From: JASLBX01 sp035762665
GTDB taxonomy: Bacteria > Actinomycetota > Actinomycetes > Jiangellales > Jiangellaceae
Reading direction: 5' to 3'
Length of the DNA stretch: 64,000 nucleotides
Assembly: GCA_035762665.1 (NCBI GenBank)
Contig: DASTNZ010000112.1
Location: forward strand, 19,998 to 83,997
Numbering within the stretch: the first letter of the stretch is position 1; each line of letters begins with the position of its first letter. The notes under the pieces were generated by a model. The model was not told the origin of the DNA. It saw only the letters and a program-made list of their open reading frames with translations, and ran no database searches. Below, one piece after another: positions 18,376-27,615 of this stretch. The translations under genes were made by a program, and so were the position numbers.

Positions 18376-19690
18376 GCGTGCCCTCCTCTTCCATATTCGA
18401 CTTGTCCGAGTGGACACCCGGATCGTCCTTTGCTGCCGATGCGCCGGGCCGGACGACCGCCTCCTGGCCGGGCATCGGCGGCACGGGGAACGCCGACCCC
18501 CGGGAGACCGCGGCCTCGGCGGTCGGCTGCTCGCGTTTGCGCTCGGGCCAGAAGAACGTAATGATCAACAGGACGGCGAAGGCTCCGCCGCCCCAGGTGA
18601 GTAACTGCTCCCGGGTGATGCCCTCGTTGAACGCCAACCGCATGCCCGCCACGGCCACGATCCACACCAGCGAAATCGGCAGCAACACCCGCCAGCCGAA
18701 CTTCATGAATTGGTCGTACCGTAGCCGGGGCAGGGTGCCGCGTAGCCAGATGAACAGGAAGATCATCAGCAGCACCTTGGCCAGGAACCACAGCAATGGC
18801 CACCAGCCCTCGTTGAACATGCCGTCGCCGATGGCCGACAGTGGCCACGGAGCCCGCCAGCCGCCCAGGAACAGCGTCGTGGCCAGGGCGGACACGTTCA
18901 CCATGTTGATGTACTCGGCCAGGAAGAACACGGCGTACTTCATCGACGAGTACTCGGTGGCGTAGCCCGCGACCAGCTCTCCCTCCGCCTCCGGAAGGTC
19001 GAACGGTGCCCGGTTGGTCTCACCCACCATCGACACCAGGTAGATCAAGAACGACGGGATCAGGATGATGCCGAACCAGAGCCGTTGCTGCTCGGCGACG
19101 ATCTGCGACGTCGACATCGACCCGGCGAACAGGAATACGCCGACGAACGACAAGCCCATGACCAGCTCGTACGAGATCACTTGAGCGGTGGAGCGGACGC
19201 CACCGAGGAGGGGGTACGTCGAACCACTCGCCCACCCGGCCAGCACGAACCCGTAGATGCCGATCGAAGCGACCGCGAGCACGAAGAGCACGGCCACCGG
19301 GAAGTCGGTGAGCTGCAGCGGCGTGGTATGTCCGAAGATCGACACTTCAGGACCGAGCGGGATGACCCCGAAGATCAGGAACGCGGGTATCACCGCGATC
19401 ATCGGTGCCAGGATGTACACCGTCTTGTGGACGTTCCGCGGAATGAGGTCCTCTTTGAGCATGAGCTTCATCGCGTCGGCGAAGCTCTGCAGCGAGCCGC
19501 GAGGGCCGGTCCGGTTCGGGCCGATGCGGTGCTGCATCCGAGCGACGACCCTGCGCTCGAAGACGATATTGAAAAGCGTGATGACCAGGAGGAACCCGAA
19601 GATCACCAGGATCTTCAGGGCGACCAGCCACCACGGGTCGTTGCCGAAGCCCTCGATGTTGTCGTAGTTCTGCGCGACGATCGCGGTCAC
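18368..19690 (-). CDS. nuoH: NADH-quinone oxidoreductase subunit H
   Basis: This 440-aa subunit joins the hydrophilic and membrane arms and lines the quinone channel. Conserved features are RRVVARMQHRIGPNRTGPRG, YSSMKYAVFFLAEY, GETNRAPFDLPEAEGELVAGY and WLRGTLPRLRYDQFM. About 60 residues of disordered Pro/Ala-rich tail follow the last helix. The GTG start overlaps the nuoG stop. Confidence 0.97.
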   Translation of the reverse strand: MTAIVAQNYDNIEGFGNDPWWLVALKILVIFGFLLVITLFNIVFERRVVARMQHRIGPNRTGPRGSLQSFADAMKLMLKEDLIPRNVHKTVYILAPMIAVIPAFLIFGVIPLGPEVSIFGHTTPLQLTDFPVAVLFVLAVASIGIYGFVLAGWASGSTYPLLGGVRSTAQVISYELVMGLSFVGVFLFAGSMSTSQIVAEQQRLWFGIILIPSFLIYLVSMVGETNRAPFDLPEAEGELVAGYATEYSSMKYAVFFLAEYINMVNVSALATTLFLGGWRAPWPLSAIGDGMFNEGWWPLLWFLAKVLLMIFLFIWLRGTLPRLRYDQFMKFGWRVLLPISLVWIVAVAGMRLAFNEGITREQLLTWGGGAFAVLLIITFFWPERKREQPTAEAAVSRGSAFPVPPMPGQEAVVRPGASAAKDDPGVHSDKSNMEEEGTRA

Positions 19691-22161
19691 GCCGCACCTC
19701 CCAGTGCAGAACCATCGGTTGCCGTTCCCCCGCTGCCCGTCGGTGGGCCGTCCGCCGCGCGCAGCTCGACTACATCACCCGCGGCAGCCCGCAGCATGTC
19801 ATGAACATGCGACCCCGGCGAGTACTGCGGAACCCACACCACCCTGTCCGGCATATCGGTGATCTCCACCGGCAGCGTGATCGCGCCGTGTTCAGTGGCG
19901 ACCGTCACGTGCGTGTCCACACCCGTATCGGCGGCAGTGCCGGCAGACAGTCGCGCAACAGGTCGGCGGGCTGTGCCGGCCAGATGTGGCTCGCCGGCCT
20001 GCAGCCGACCGTCGTCGAGCAGCAACCGCCAGGTGGCCAGCAGCGCCTGCCCGGACTCCGGGTGCCGCGGCTCGCCGGGTCGGACGGCGGGAGCTTCGGG
20101 ACGCTCGCCGTCCCACGCTCCGACCTCGGCCAGCTCCGACCGGACTTCGTCGATCGTGGACAACCCAAGGTCGATGTCGAACTCGTCCGCGATCAACGTG
20201 AGCACCTTCGCATCGGCCAGCGCGTTCGTTGACTCGAGCACGACCGGGAACGGCCGGTCACGACCCTCCCAGTTGACGAACGTGCCGGCCTTCTCCACCA
20301 CAGGTGCGACCGGGAATACCACGTCGGCCAGCTCCGTGACCTCACTGCGTAGCACCTCGAGGCTGACCACGAATCGCGCAGTGCGGAGTGCGTCCCGCGC
20401 GGCAGCCGGGTCAGGAAGATCGGCGAGTTCGACGCCCCCGACGACAACCCCACTGAGTTGGCTGTCGGCGAGCGCGGTGACCATGCTTGCGGTGTCGCGG
20501 CCAGGTAGCGGTGGCAAGTGGGCGACGCCCCAGACCGCACTGACGTCGATCCGTGCCTCCGGGTTCTCCACGAGTCGCCCGCCCGGAAGAAGGATCGGCA
20601 GCGCGCCGGCCTCTACCGCTCCGCGGTCACCAGCCCGCCGCGGCACCCAGGCCAGCCGGGCACCGGTGCTGGCCGCGAGCGCTGCGGCGGCGGATAGCGC
20701 GCCCGGTGTGCCGGCCAGCCGCTCGCCGACGAGAATGACCGAGCTGGGCTCGCGCATGAGCGCCGCAACCTCGTCGCTGGCCAGTGCCTCCGCCTCACCG
20801 CCGGGCACCACTGGGATCAGCCGTCCGGACAGCTTCTCCAGTCCCCGGGATCCGAATGGCGCGATCGAGGCGACCACGGTTCCGCCCCTGCGGACACCCT
20901 TGCGCAGGCGCAGGAAGATGGTCGGAGCCTCCTCCTCGGCCTCCAGGCCCGCCAGCAGTACCGCCGGCGCCTTCTCCAAATCCGCGTACGTGATCTCCAT
21001 GCGCGAACCTGCGACCGCAGCGAGGAACTCAGCCTCCTCTGCGGAATGGACGCGGGCGCGGAAATCGATGTCGTTCGTCCGCAGTACCAGGCGGGCGAAC
21101 TTGGCGTATGCGTAGGCGTCCTCGACGGTCAACCTGCCGCCTGTGAGCACGCCGACCCCACGCTCGGCGCGGGCAGCGCGCAGCCCCTCGGCTGCGACGG
21201 CCAGGGCATCCGGCCACGACGTGGGAACGAGCTGACCGGTCTCGTCGTCCCGGACGAGTGGATAGGTGAGCCGGTCATCCAGGTTCGCGTACCGGAATGC
21301 GAATCGATCCTTGTCCGATATCCACTCTTCGTTGACCTCGGGATCGTCGCCGGCCAGCCGCCGCATCACAACGTTCCTGCGTTGGTCGACCCGGATCGCC
21401 GCCCCACTCGAGTCGTGCTCCGTCACCGAGGGCACCGACACCAGGTCGAACGGGCGAGCACGGAATCGGTACGCCGCACTGGTCAACGCGCCCACGGGGC
21501 AGATCTGGATCGTATTGCCTGAGAAGTAGCTTTCGAACGGCTCCGATTCGTAGATGCCGACCTGCTGTAGCGCACCGCGCTCCAGCATTTCGATGAACGG
21601 GTCACCGGCGATCTCGTTGGAGAACCGGGTACACCGCGCGCACAGAACGCACCGCTCGCGGTCCAGCAAGACTTGGCTGGAGATCGCGATCGGCTTAGGG
21701 TAGGTGCGCTTCTTACCCTCGTACCGGGATTCGCCGCGGCCGTTGCTCATCGCCTGGTTCTGCAGCGGGCACTCGCCACCCTTGTCGCACACAGGGCAGT
21801 CCAACGGGTGATTGATCAGCAGGAATTCCATGATTCCCTGCTGTGCCTTGTCGGCCACTGGTGAGGTGAGCTGGGTCTTCACGACCATGCCTGGCATCAC
21901 GGTCGTGGTGCACGATGCCTGTGGCTTAGGCATGCCCCGCCCTCGGCCGTCATCCACGACCTCCACGAGGCACTGACGGCACGCGCCCACCGGGTCCAAC
22001 AGCGGGTGGTCGCAAAACCGCGGGATCTGGATGCCCAGCATCTCGGCCGCCCGGATGAGCAGCGTGCCTTCGGGGACGCTGACCTCGAAGCCGTCGATCG
22101 TCAGAGTGACGAGCTTCTCGGCCTGCTCGACGGCACTGTTGGTCGGCTCGGTGACCGTCAT
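19687..22161 (-). CDS. nuoG: NADH-quinone oxidoreductase subunit G, lacking the N7 cluster ligands
   Basis: The protein is 824 aa from the ATG at 22161; upstream open frame overlaps nuoF and is not used. N1b [2Fe-2S] ligands are C50, C61, C64 and C84. N5 ligands are H118, C122, C125 and C131. N4 ligands are C171, C174, C177 and C221. A molybdopterin-oxidoreductase-like domain without cofactor role fills the rest. The four positions that bind the off-path N7 cluster in many bacterial NuoG proteins are T247, D250, A254 and S282 here, so N7 cannot form. The main electron path should be intact. Confidence 0.96.
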   Translation of the reverse strand: MTVTEPTNSAVEQAEKLVTLTIDGFEVSVPEGTLLIRAAEMLGIQIPRFCDHPLLDPVGACRQCLVEVVDDGRGRGMPKPQASCTTTVMPGMVVKTQLTSPVADKAQQGIMEFLLINHPLDCPVCDKGGECPLQNQAMSNGRGESRYEGKKRTYPKPIAISSQVLLDRERCVLCARCTRFSNEIAGDPFIEMLERGALQQVGIYESEPFESYFSGNTIQICPVGALTSAAYRFRARPFDLVSVPSVTEHDSSGAAIRVDQRRNVVMRRLAGDDPEVNEEWISDKDRFAFRYANLDDRLTYPLVRDDETGQLVPTSWPDALAVAAEGLRAARAERGVGVLTGGRLTVEDAYAYAKFARLVLRTNDIDFRARVHSAEEAEFLAAVAGSRMEITYADLEKAPAVLLAGLEAEEEAPTIFLRLRKGVRRGGTVVASIAPFGSRGLEKLSGRLIPVVPGGEAEALASDEVAALMREPSSVILVGERLAGTPGALSAAAALAASTGARLAWVPRRAGDRGAVEAGALPILLPGGRLVENPEARIDVSAVWGVAHLPPLPGRDTASMVTALADSQLSGVVVGGVELADLPDPAAARDALRTARFVVSLEVLRSEVTELADVVFPVAPVVEKAGTFVNWEGRDRPFPVVLESTNALADAKVLTLIADEFDIDLGLSTIDEVRSELAEVGAWDGERPEAPAVRPGEPRHPESGQALLATWRLLLDDGRLQAGEPHLAGTARRPVARLSAGTAADTGVDTHVTVATEHGAITLPVEITDMPDRVVWVPQYSPGSHVHDMLRAAAGDVVELRAADGPPTGSGGTATDGSALGGAA

Positions 22162-22183
22162 ACTGTCGCACTCGCCTTCTCGG

Positions 22184-23497
22184 TCATGCTGTCGCAGCTC
22201 CCGCGGTCTCAGCGAACAGAGTCGAGGCGGCCGGATCGAACGGACAGCCACCATGCTCGAAGTGGGCCAGGTACTCGTCGCGGAAGTGCTGTAGCGACGA
22301 CGTGATCGGCGCGACCCCGCCGTCGGCCAGCGCGCAGAACGAGCGCCCCGCGATGTTGTCAGACAGGTCGAGCAGCTTTTCGAGGTCGGCCTCTGTGCCG
22401 CCACCGGCCTCCAACCGCTGCAGGATCTGCACCAGCCACCAGAAGCCCTCACGGCACGGCGTGCACTTGCCGCACGACTCGTGCTTGTAGAACTCAACCC
22501 AACGCAGGACGGCCCGCACGACGCAGGTGCTGTCGTCAAAGATCTGCAGCGCCTTCGTCCCGAGCATGCTGCCCGCCTCCGCCACGCCCTCGTAGTCGAG
22601 CGGGACGTCGAGGTGGTCGGCCGTCAGCAACGGCGTCGACGAGCCGCCGGGCGTCCAGAACTTCAGCTCGCGACCTTCTCGGACGCCGCCGGCAATCTCC
22701 AACAGCTCGCGAAGCGTGATGCCGAGCGGCGCCTCGTACTGCCCTGGCCGGGTGACGTGGCCAGACAAGGAGTAGAGCGTGAATCCCGGCGACTTCTCCG
22801 AACCCATCGAGCGAAACCAGTCGACTCCCTTGGCGACGATCGCGGGCACGGAGGCGATCGTTTCGACATTGTTGATGACCGTGGGCGACGCGTACAGGCC
22901 GGCCACCGCTGGGAACGGAGGCCGCAGCCTGGGCTGGCCGCGCCGACCCTCGAGGGAGTCGAGCAGCGCCGTCTCCTCGCCGCAGATGTAGGCGCCGGCC
23001 CCGGCGTGCACGATGACGTCGAGGTCGTAGCCCGAGCCGAGGATGTCTCTGCCCAGGTACCCGGACTCGTATGCGTCGGTGACGGCTGCCTGCAGCCGGC
23101 GGATGACGTGCAGCACCTCGCCACGGACGTAGATGAAGGCAGTGTGCGCACCTATTGCATATGAGGAGATGATCGTCCCCTCGACAAGCGTGTGCGGCGA
23201 GGCGAGCATGAGTGGAATGTCCTTGCAGGTTCCTGGCTCGGACTCGTCGGCGTTCACCACGAGATACGTCGGCTTCGGACTGCCCTTCGGGACGAAGCCC
23301 CACTTCATGCCGGTCGGGAAGCCCGCTCCGCCGCGCCCGCGGAGTCCGGCGTCTTTGACGATCGTCACCAGGTCGTCCGGCGTGCGCTGCAAGGCGATGC
23401 GCAGCGCTTTGAAGCCATCGGCCCGCTCGTAGCCAGCGCGGGTGAAGCTGTCGTGCTCATGCCAGCGCTCGGACAGGACTGGTGTCAGCGTGGTCAC
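22184..23497 (-). CDS. nuoF: NADH-quinone oxidoreductase subunit F (FMN and NADH site)
   Basis: This 437-aa subunit is where NADH reduces FMN. GRGGAGFPTGMKWGF (about 54-68) and GAYICGEETALL (about 168-179) form the flavin and NADH sites. Cluster N3 ligands are C342, C345, C348 and C388. The GTG start overlaps the nuoE stop. A 22-base gap separates it from nuoG. Confidence 0.97.
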   Translation of the reverse strand: MTTLTPVLSERWHEHDSFTRAGYERADGFKALRIALQRTPDDLVTIVKDAGLRGRGGAGFPTGMKWGFVPKGSPKPTYLVVNADESEPGTCKDIPLMLASPHTLVEGTIISSYAIGAHTAFIYVRGEVLHVIRRLQAAVTDAYESGYLGRDILGSGYDLDVIVHAGAGAYICGEETALLDSLEGRRGQPRLRPPFPAVAGLYASPTVINNVETIASVPAIVAKGVDWFRSMGSEKSPGFTLYSLSGHVTRPGQYEAPLGITLRELLEIAGGVREGRELKFWTPGGSSTPLLTADHLDVPLDYEGVAEAGSMLGTKALQIFDDSTCVVRAVLRWVEFYKHESCGKCTPCREGFWWLVQILQRLEAGGGTEADLEKLLDLSDNIAGRSFCALADGGVAPITSSLQHFRDEYLAHFEHGGCPFDPAASTLFAETAGAATA

Positions 23498-24282
23498 CGA
23501 TCATCCTCCTGGCTGTCTGAACCGCTGGTGCCCAGTGCCGGCCGGCCGCCTTCTGGCGCGGTCCACCCGTTCTGGTGAGCAAGCGTCAGCCCGGCCAGGC
23601 TGGCGGCGCCCGCCGCCGGGCCCTCCGCGGCGCGCCCGTCCGGGAATCCGGCCAGGATCCGGGCAGCCTGCTGCCACGTGCAGATACTCGGACCGCGGGT
23701 CGAGCGGACTTCTTCGCCGGACCGGAGCTTACCGACCAGCTCACGGGCGGACTGTGGGGTCTGGTTGTCCATGAACTCCCAGTTGACGACCATGACAGGA
23801 GCGAAATCGCAGGCCGCGTTGCACTCGACGTGTTCCAGCGAGATCTTGCCGTCCTCAGTCGTCTCGTCGTGCCCGATCCCGAGTTCCTCGGTTAGCTCGG
23901 ACCAGATCTGGTCGCCGCCCATGATCGCGCACAGGGTGTTGGTGCAGACGCCGACGTGGTACTCGCCCATGGGGCGGCGCTTGTACATGGTGTAGAAGGT
24001 GGCAACGGCCGCCACTTCCGCCTCGGTGAGTCCGAGCTCCTCAGCGCACATCTCGATACCGGCGGGAGTCACGTATCCCTCGTACGCCTGCACCAGGTGC
24101 AACATCGGGAGCAGCGCGGACCGAGGCTCGGGGTAGCGCGCGATGATCTCGCGCATCTCGGCCCGGGCGGTCTCGTCCAGGGCGGTCTCGCGATCCGCAC
24201 TCGGCTCCTTGTTTCCACCGCGTGCGATCTCACCCCGCTCGGGCAGCCACTCGGTGCGCTCAGCGGCTCGCTGCTCGGTCAC
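23494..24282 (-). CDS. nuoE: NADH-quinone oxidoreductase subunit E
   Basis: This 262-aa thioredoxin-like subunit carries [2Fe-2S] cluster N1a with C113, C118, C154 and C158. It is longer than E. coli NuoE because of a hydrophilic C-terminal extension of about 60 residues. The GTG start overlaps the nuoD stop. Confidence 0.96.
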   Translation of the reverse strand: MTEQRAAERTEWLPERGEIARGGNKEPSADRETALDETARAEMREIIARYPEPRSALLPMLHLVQAYEGYVTPAGIEMCAEELGLTEAEVAAVATFYTMYKRRPMGEYHVGVCTNTLCAIMGGDQIWSELTEELGIGHDETTEDGKISLEHVECNAACDFAPVMVVNWEFMDNQTPQSARELVGKLRSGEEVRSTRGPSICTWQQAARILAGFPDGRAAEGPAAGAASLAGLTLAHQNGWTAPEGGRPALGTSGSDSQEDDR

Positions 24283-25640
24283 CTGTCGACACCTCCCATC
24301 ACCGGGTCGATACTCGCCACGGCGACGACCACGTCGGCCACCATTCCTCCTTCACACATGGCCGCCATGGCCTGCAGGTTGTTGAAGGAGGGGTCGCGCA
24401 GGTGAACCCGCCACGGACGCGTTCCACCCTCGGAGACGACGTGTGCACCAAGCTCACCGCGAGGACTCTCGACGGCCTGGTAAACCTGGCCCGCGGGGAC
24501 CCGGAATCCCTCCGTGACGAGCTTGAAGTGGTGGATCAGGCCCTCCATCGACTCGCCCATGATGTGCCGGATATGGTCCAGGGAGTTGCCCAAGCCGTCA
24601 CCACCCAAAGCCAGCTGCGCCGGCCAAGCGATCTTCTTGTCTGCGACCATCACGGGCCCGGGCTCCAGCCGGTCCAGGCACTGCTCGACGATCTTCAGCG
24701 ATTCGTACATTTCGTGGAGCCGGATCAGGTACCGGCCGTACGAGTCACACGTGTCGACCGTTGGTACTTCGAACTCGTATGTCTCGTACCCGCAGTACGG
24801 CTGCGCCTTGCGCAGGTCGAACGGCAGCCCGGTCGAGCGCAGTACCGGGCCGGTGATGCCAAGCGCCGTGCAGCCGGTCAGGTCGAGGTGGCCGACGCCG
24901 ACCGTCCGGCCCTTGAAGACCGGGTTCTCGTTAAGCAACTGCTCGTAGGTCGGCAGGTACTCACGCATCCAGCGGATGTACTCGCGGACGCTCTCGACCG
25001 CTCCGGGCGGCAGATCCTGGGCCACCCCGCCGGGCCGGATGTACGCATGGTTCATCCTTAGCCCGGTGATCAGTTCGAACAGATCCAGGGTGCGCTCGCG
25101 TTCGCGGAAGCCCTGGGTCATGACGGTCAGGGCACCGATCTCCATGCCGCCGGTGGCGATCGCCACCAGGTGGGAGGAGATCCGGTTGAGCTCCATCATC
25201 ATCACCCGGATGACGTTGGCCCGCTCCGGAACCTCGTCGGTGATGCCGAGCAGCCGCTCGACGCCGAGCACGTAGGCCGCCTCGTTGTAGAACGGCGAGA
25301 GGTAGTCGGCCCGGGTCAGGAACGTGACGCCTTGCATCCAGGTCCGGTACTCGGTGTTCTTCTCGATGCCGGTGTGCAGGTACCCGATGCCACAGCGGGC
25401 GTTGGTGACGGTCTCGCCGTCCAGCTCGAGGATCAGCCGCAGCACCCCGTGAGTGGACGGGTGCTGTGGGCCCATGTTGACCACGATGCGCTCCTGGCCC
25501 GCGATGGCCGCATCGACGACCTCATCCCAGTCGTCTCCGGTCACGGTGTAGACCGGGCCCTCGGTGGTCTCGCGGACCCCGGCGTCGGGCGGTTCGTCGC
25601 CGGCCGTCGCGGCAAAAGTCACATCGTCGAGATTGCTCAT
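24279..25640 (-). CDS. nuoD: NADH-quinone oxidoreductase subunit D
   Basis: This is the 453-aa 49-kDa-type subunit that forms the quinone pocket with NuoB. NMGPQHPSTHGVLRL contains the quinone-site His, and RSTGLPFDLRKAQPYCGYETYEF matches the family. An N-terminal extension of about 45 residues precedes the core. The ATG overlaps the nuoC stop by one base. Confidence 0.97.
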   Translation of the reverse strand: MSNLDDVTFAATAGDEPPDAGVRETTEGPVYTVTGDDWDEVVDAAIAGQERIVVNMGPQHPSTHGVLRLILELDGETVTNARCGIGYLHTGIEKNTEYRTWMQGVTFLTRADYLSPFYNEAAYVLGVERLLGITDEVPERANVIRVMMMELNRISSHLVAIATGGMEIGALTVMTQGFRERERTLDLFELITGLRMNHAYIRPGGVAQDLPPGAVESVREYIRWMREYLPTYEQLLNENPVFKGRTVGVGHLDLTGCTALGITGPVLRSTGLPFDLRKAQPYCGYETYEFEVPTVDTCDSYGRYLIRLHEMYESLKIVEQCLDRLEPGPVMVADKKIAWPAQLALGGDGLGNSLDHIRHIMGESMEGLIHHFKLVTEGFRVPAGQVYQAVESPRGELGAHVVSEGGTRPWRVHLRDPSFNNLQAMAAMCEGGMVADVVVAVASIDPVMGGVDR

Positions 25641-26551
25641 CAGTTGTACGCCCTCCGCTCGTCGGGTGGCGGGATTGTCGCGCCCTTGTACTCAACCGGG
25701 ATGCCGCCAAGCGGGTAGTCCTTGCGCTGTGGGTGGCCCACCCAGTCGTCGGGCATCTCGATCCGGGTCAGCGCCGGATGCCCGTCGAAGATGATCCCGA
25801 AGAAGTCGTACGTTTCGCGCTCGTGCCAGTTGTTACCCGGATACAGGTCGACGATCGACGGGATATGCGGATCTTCGTCCGGACAGGCCACCTCGACCCG
25901 CAGCCGACGGTTGTGCGTGATCGACAGGAAGGGGTAGACCGCGTGCAACTCGCGGCCGGTCTCCTCCGGGTAATGAACACCGCTGACGCCCAGGCACATC
26001 TCGTACCTGAGCGCCGGGTCGTCTCTCAGGGCTCGGGCGACTGCGACGAGGTGTTCGCGCCGCACGAAGAGGGTCAACTCCCCGCGATCGACGAGCACCC
26101 GCTCCACGGCCGCGCCGAAGCTGGGCAATGCCGTGTCCAAGGCGTCTCCGACGGCGTCAAACTCGTCGCCCCACGGCCGGGGCGTCGAGCCATACCGGAT
26201 CGGGCTGGTGTCTCGGGCCACGAGCCGCCCGTAGCCCGACGTGTCGCCCGTGTCGGTCACCCCGAACATGCCACGGCGGGACGGGTGGGCCGGTGGCGGG
26301 CCAGCCTCCTCCTCCTCGGGCGCCTCCGCCGGCAGGTCACCAGGCCCGGCGACGACTGCTTCGGCACTGGTTGTCTTCTCGGCGCCGACCCTGTCCCCGG
26401 CGCCGGACTCTTCCGTCGGCTGCTCCGGCAGCTCCTCGGCGTCAGGTGCGGCAGCCGGCTCCTCCGTGCCCGCGGCAGCGGCTGTGGCCTCGTCCTTCTC
26501 TGGCGACCGGTCGCCGCGCGCGCTTTCCTCGTTGCTCATCTGGTCGCTCAC
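25640..26551 (-). CDS. nuoC: NADH-quinone oxidoreductase subunit C with acidic N-terminal extension
   Basis: The protein is 303 aa from a GTG at 26551 that overlaps the nuoB stop (GTGA). The 30-kDa-type core holds YPFLSITHNRRLRVEV, IVDLYPGNNWHERETYDFFGI and KDYPLGGIPVEYKG. About 85 residues at the N terminus are Glu/Ala/Pro-rich and disordered, as in other actinobacterial NuoC proteins. Frame open further upstream belongs to shadow sequence inside nuoB. Confidence 0.95.
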   Translation of the reverse strand: MSDQMSNEESARGDRSPEKDEATAAAAGTEEPAAAPDAEELPEQPTEESGAGDRVGAEKTTSAEAVVAGPGDLPAEAPEEEEAGPPPAHPSRRGMFGVTDTGDTSGYGRLVARDTSPIRYGSTPRPWGDEFDAVGDALDTALPSFGAAVERVLVDRGELTLFVRREHLVAVARALRDDPALRYEMCLGVSGVHYPEETGRELHAVYPFLSITHNRRLRVEVACPDEDPHIPSIVDLYPGNNWHERETYDFFGIIFDGHPALTRIEMPDDWVGHPQRKDYPLGGIPVEYKGATIPPPDERRAYN

Positions 26552-27108
26552 CGGAGCAGACCCTTCATCTCGTGCGTCGGGGCGGCGGTGAGCGCGGCCC
26601 GCTCGGCCTCCTCCTCGGCCCGCGAGCGGTTGACGCCGAGGGGCTCGTTGGCCACCTTCTCGTGCAGCTTGAGGATCGCGTCCATCAGCATCTCCGGTCG
26701 CGGCGGGCAACCGGGCAAGTAGACGTCGACCGGGACGATGTGGTCGACACCCTGGACGATTGCGTAGTTATTGAACATTCCGCCAGTGCTCGCGCACACG
26801 CCCATCGACAACACCCACTTGGGGTTCGGCATCTGGTCGTAGATCTGCCGCAGCACCGGCGCCATCTTCTGGCTCACCCGGCCAGCGACGATCATCAGGT
26901 CGGCCTGGCGCGGCGAAGCGCGGAAAACCTCCATGCCGAACCGAGCCGAGTCGTGGCGTGGGCTGCCGAAGGACATCATTTCGATCGCACAGCACGCGAG
27001 CCCGAACGTCGCGGGCCACATCGAGCTCTTGCGCGCCCAGCCGGCGAACTTCTCCAACGACGTCAGCAGGACGCCGGAAGGCAACCTCTCCTCGATACCC
27101 ACCGTCAC
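26548..27108 (-). CDS. nuoB: NADH-quinone oxidoreductase subunit B
   Basis: This 186-aa protein carries N2 ligands C39, C40, C105 and C134, the last cluster before the quinone. It is the main copy; a paralogue lies at 2963. The GTG at 27108 is used here, but a second GTG six bases downstream would give the common MGIEERLPSG-type start. It follows nuoA by 56 bases. Confidence 0.96.
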   Translation of the reverse strand: MTVGIEERLPSGVLLTSLEKFAGWARKSSMWPATFGLACCAIEMMSFGSPRHDSARFGMEVFRASPRQADLMIVAGRVSQKMAPVLRQIYDQMPNPKWVLSMGVCASTGGMFNNYAIVQGVDHIVPVDVYLPGCPPRPEMLMDAILKLHEKVANEPLGVNRSRAEEEAERAALTAAPTHEMKGLLR

Positions 27109-27164
27109 ACTCGCCTTCTCACTCGCTGCGCTCGCCGTTCGCTACCCAAAGCCACGCTTGCCTC

Positions 27165-27524
27165 CTAGTCCCAGTCCAGCCCGCCACGGCGCCACTCATA
27201 GACGTACGGCACTGTGATCAGGAACAGGAACGTCACCATCGCGACGAAGCCGAACAGACCCAGGTGATCGAATCGCACCGCCCACGGGTACAAGAACACG
27301 ATCTCGATGTCGAAGATGATGAATGTCATCGCGGTGAGGTAGTACTTCACGGGGAATTTACCGCCACCGACCGGCTGCGGTGTCGGCTCGATCCCGCACT
27401 CGTAGGAGTCGACCTTGGCGCGGTTGAACGTCCGCCTACCCACCAGTTGCGATGTCACCAGGGTGCCCACCGCAAAGATCGCGGCCAGGGCGATCAGCCC
27501 GATGATCGGCACGTACGGGTTCAT
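27165..27524 (-). CDS. nuoA: NADH-quinone oxidoreductase subunit A
   Basis: This 119-aa three-helix membrane subunit is the first of the fourteen-gene operon. The YECGIEP loop Cys is present and IIFDIEIVFLYPWA is typical. The ATG at 27524 has GGAGAGGGGG upstream. A Crp-like palindrome lies 40-53 bases before the start, and menJ ends 91 bases upstream on the same strand. Confidence 0.97.
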   Translation of the reverse strand: MNPYVPIIGLIALAAIFAVGTLVTSQLVGRRTFNRAKVDSYECGIEPTPQPVGGGKFPVKYYLTAMTFIIFDIEIVFLYPWAVRFDHLGLFGFVAMVTFLFLITVPYVYEWRRGGLDWD

Positions 27525-27563
27525 CCGACCCCCTCTCCACCGGCGTACAGCGTCCCCATGCTA

Positions 27564-27577
27564 GTGACGCAGATCAC
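27564..27577 (-). promoter_or_regulatory. Crp-like palindrome upstream of nuoA
   Basis: GTGA-N6-TCAC (GTGACGCAGATCAC) matches the core of the cAMP receptor protein family operator. It sits in the menJ-nuoA intergenic space, 40-53 bases before the nuoA ATG. The symmetry is seen; binding by a Crp homologue is inference. Confidence 0.4.
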
Positions 27578-27615
27578 GTTGGTCCTCCGGAACACACCAG
27601 TCTCCTCATGCGCCC

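Noticed and set aside
22162..22539. N-terminal extension of nuoG in the same frame
   Set aside because: The extra 126 residues overlap nuoF and are Arg/Ser-rich shadow sequence. The ATG at 22161 gives the standard NuoG start.
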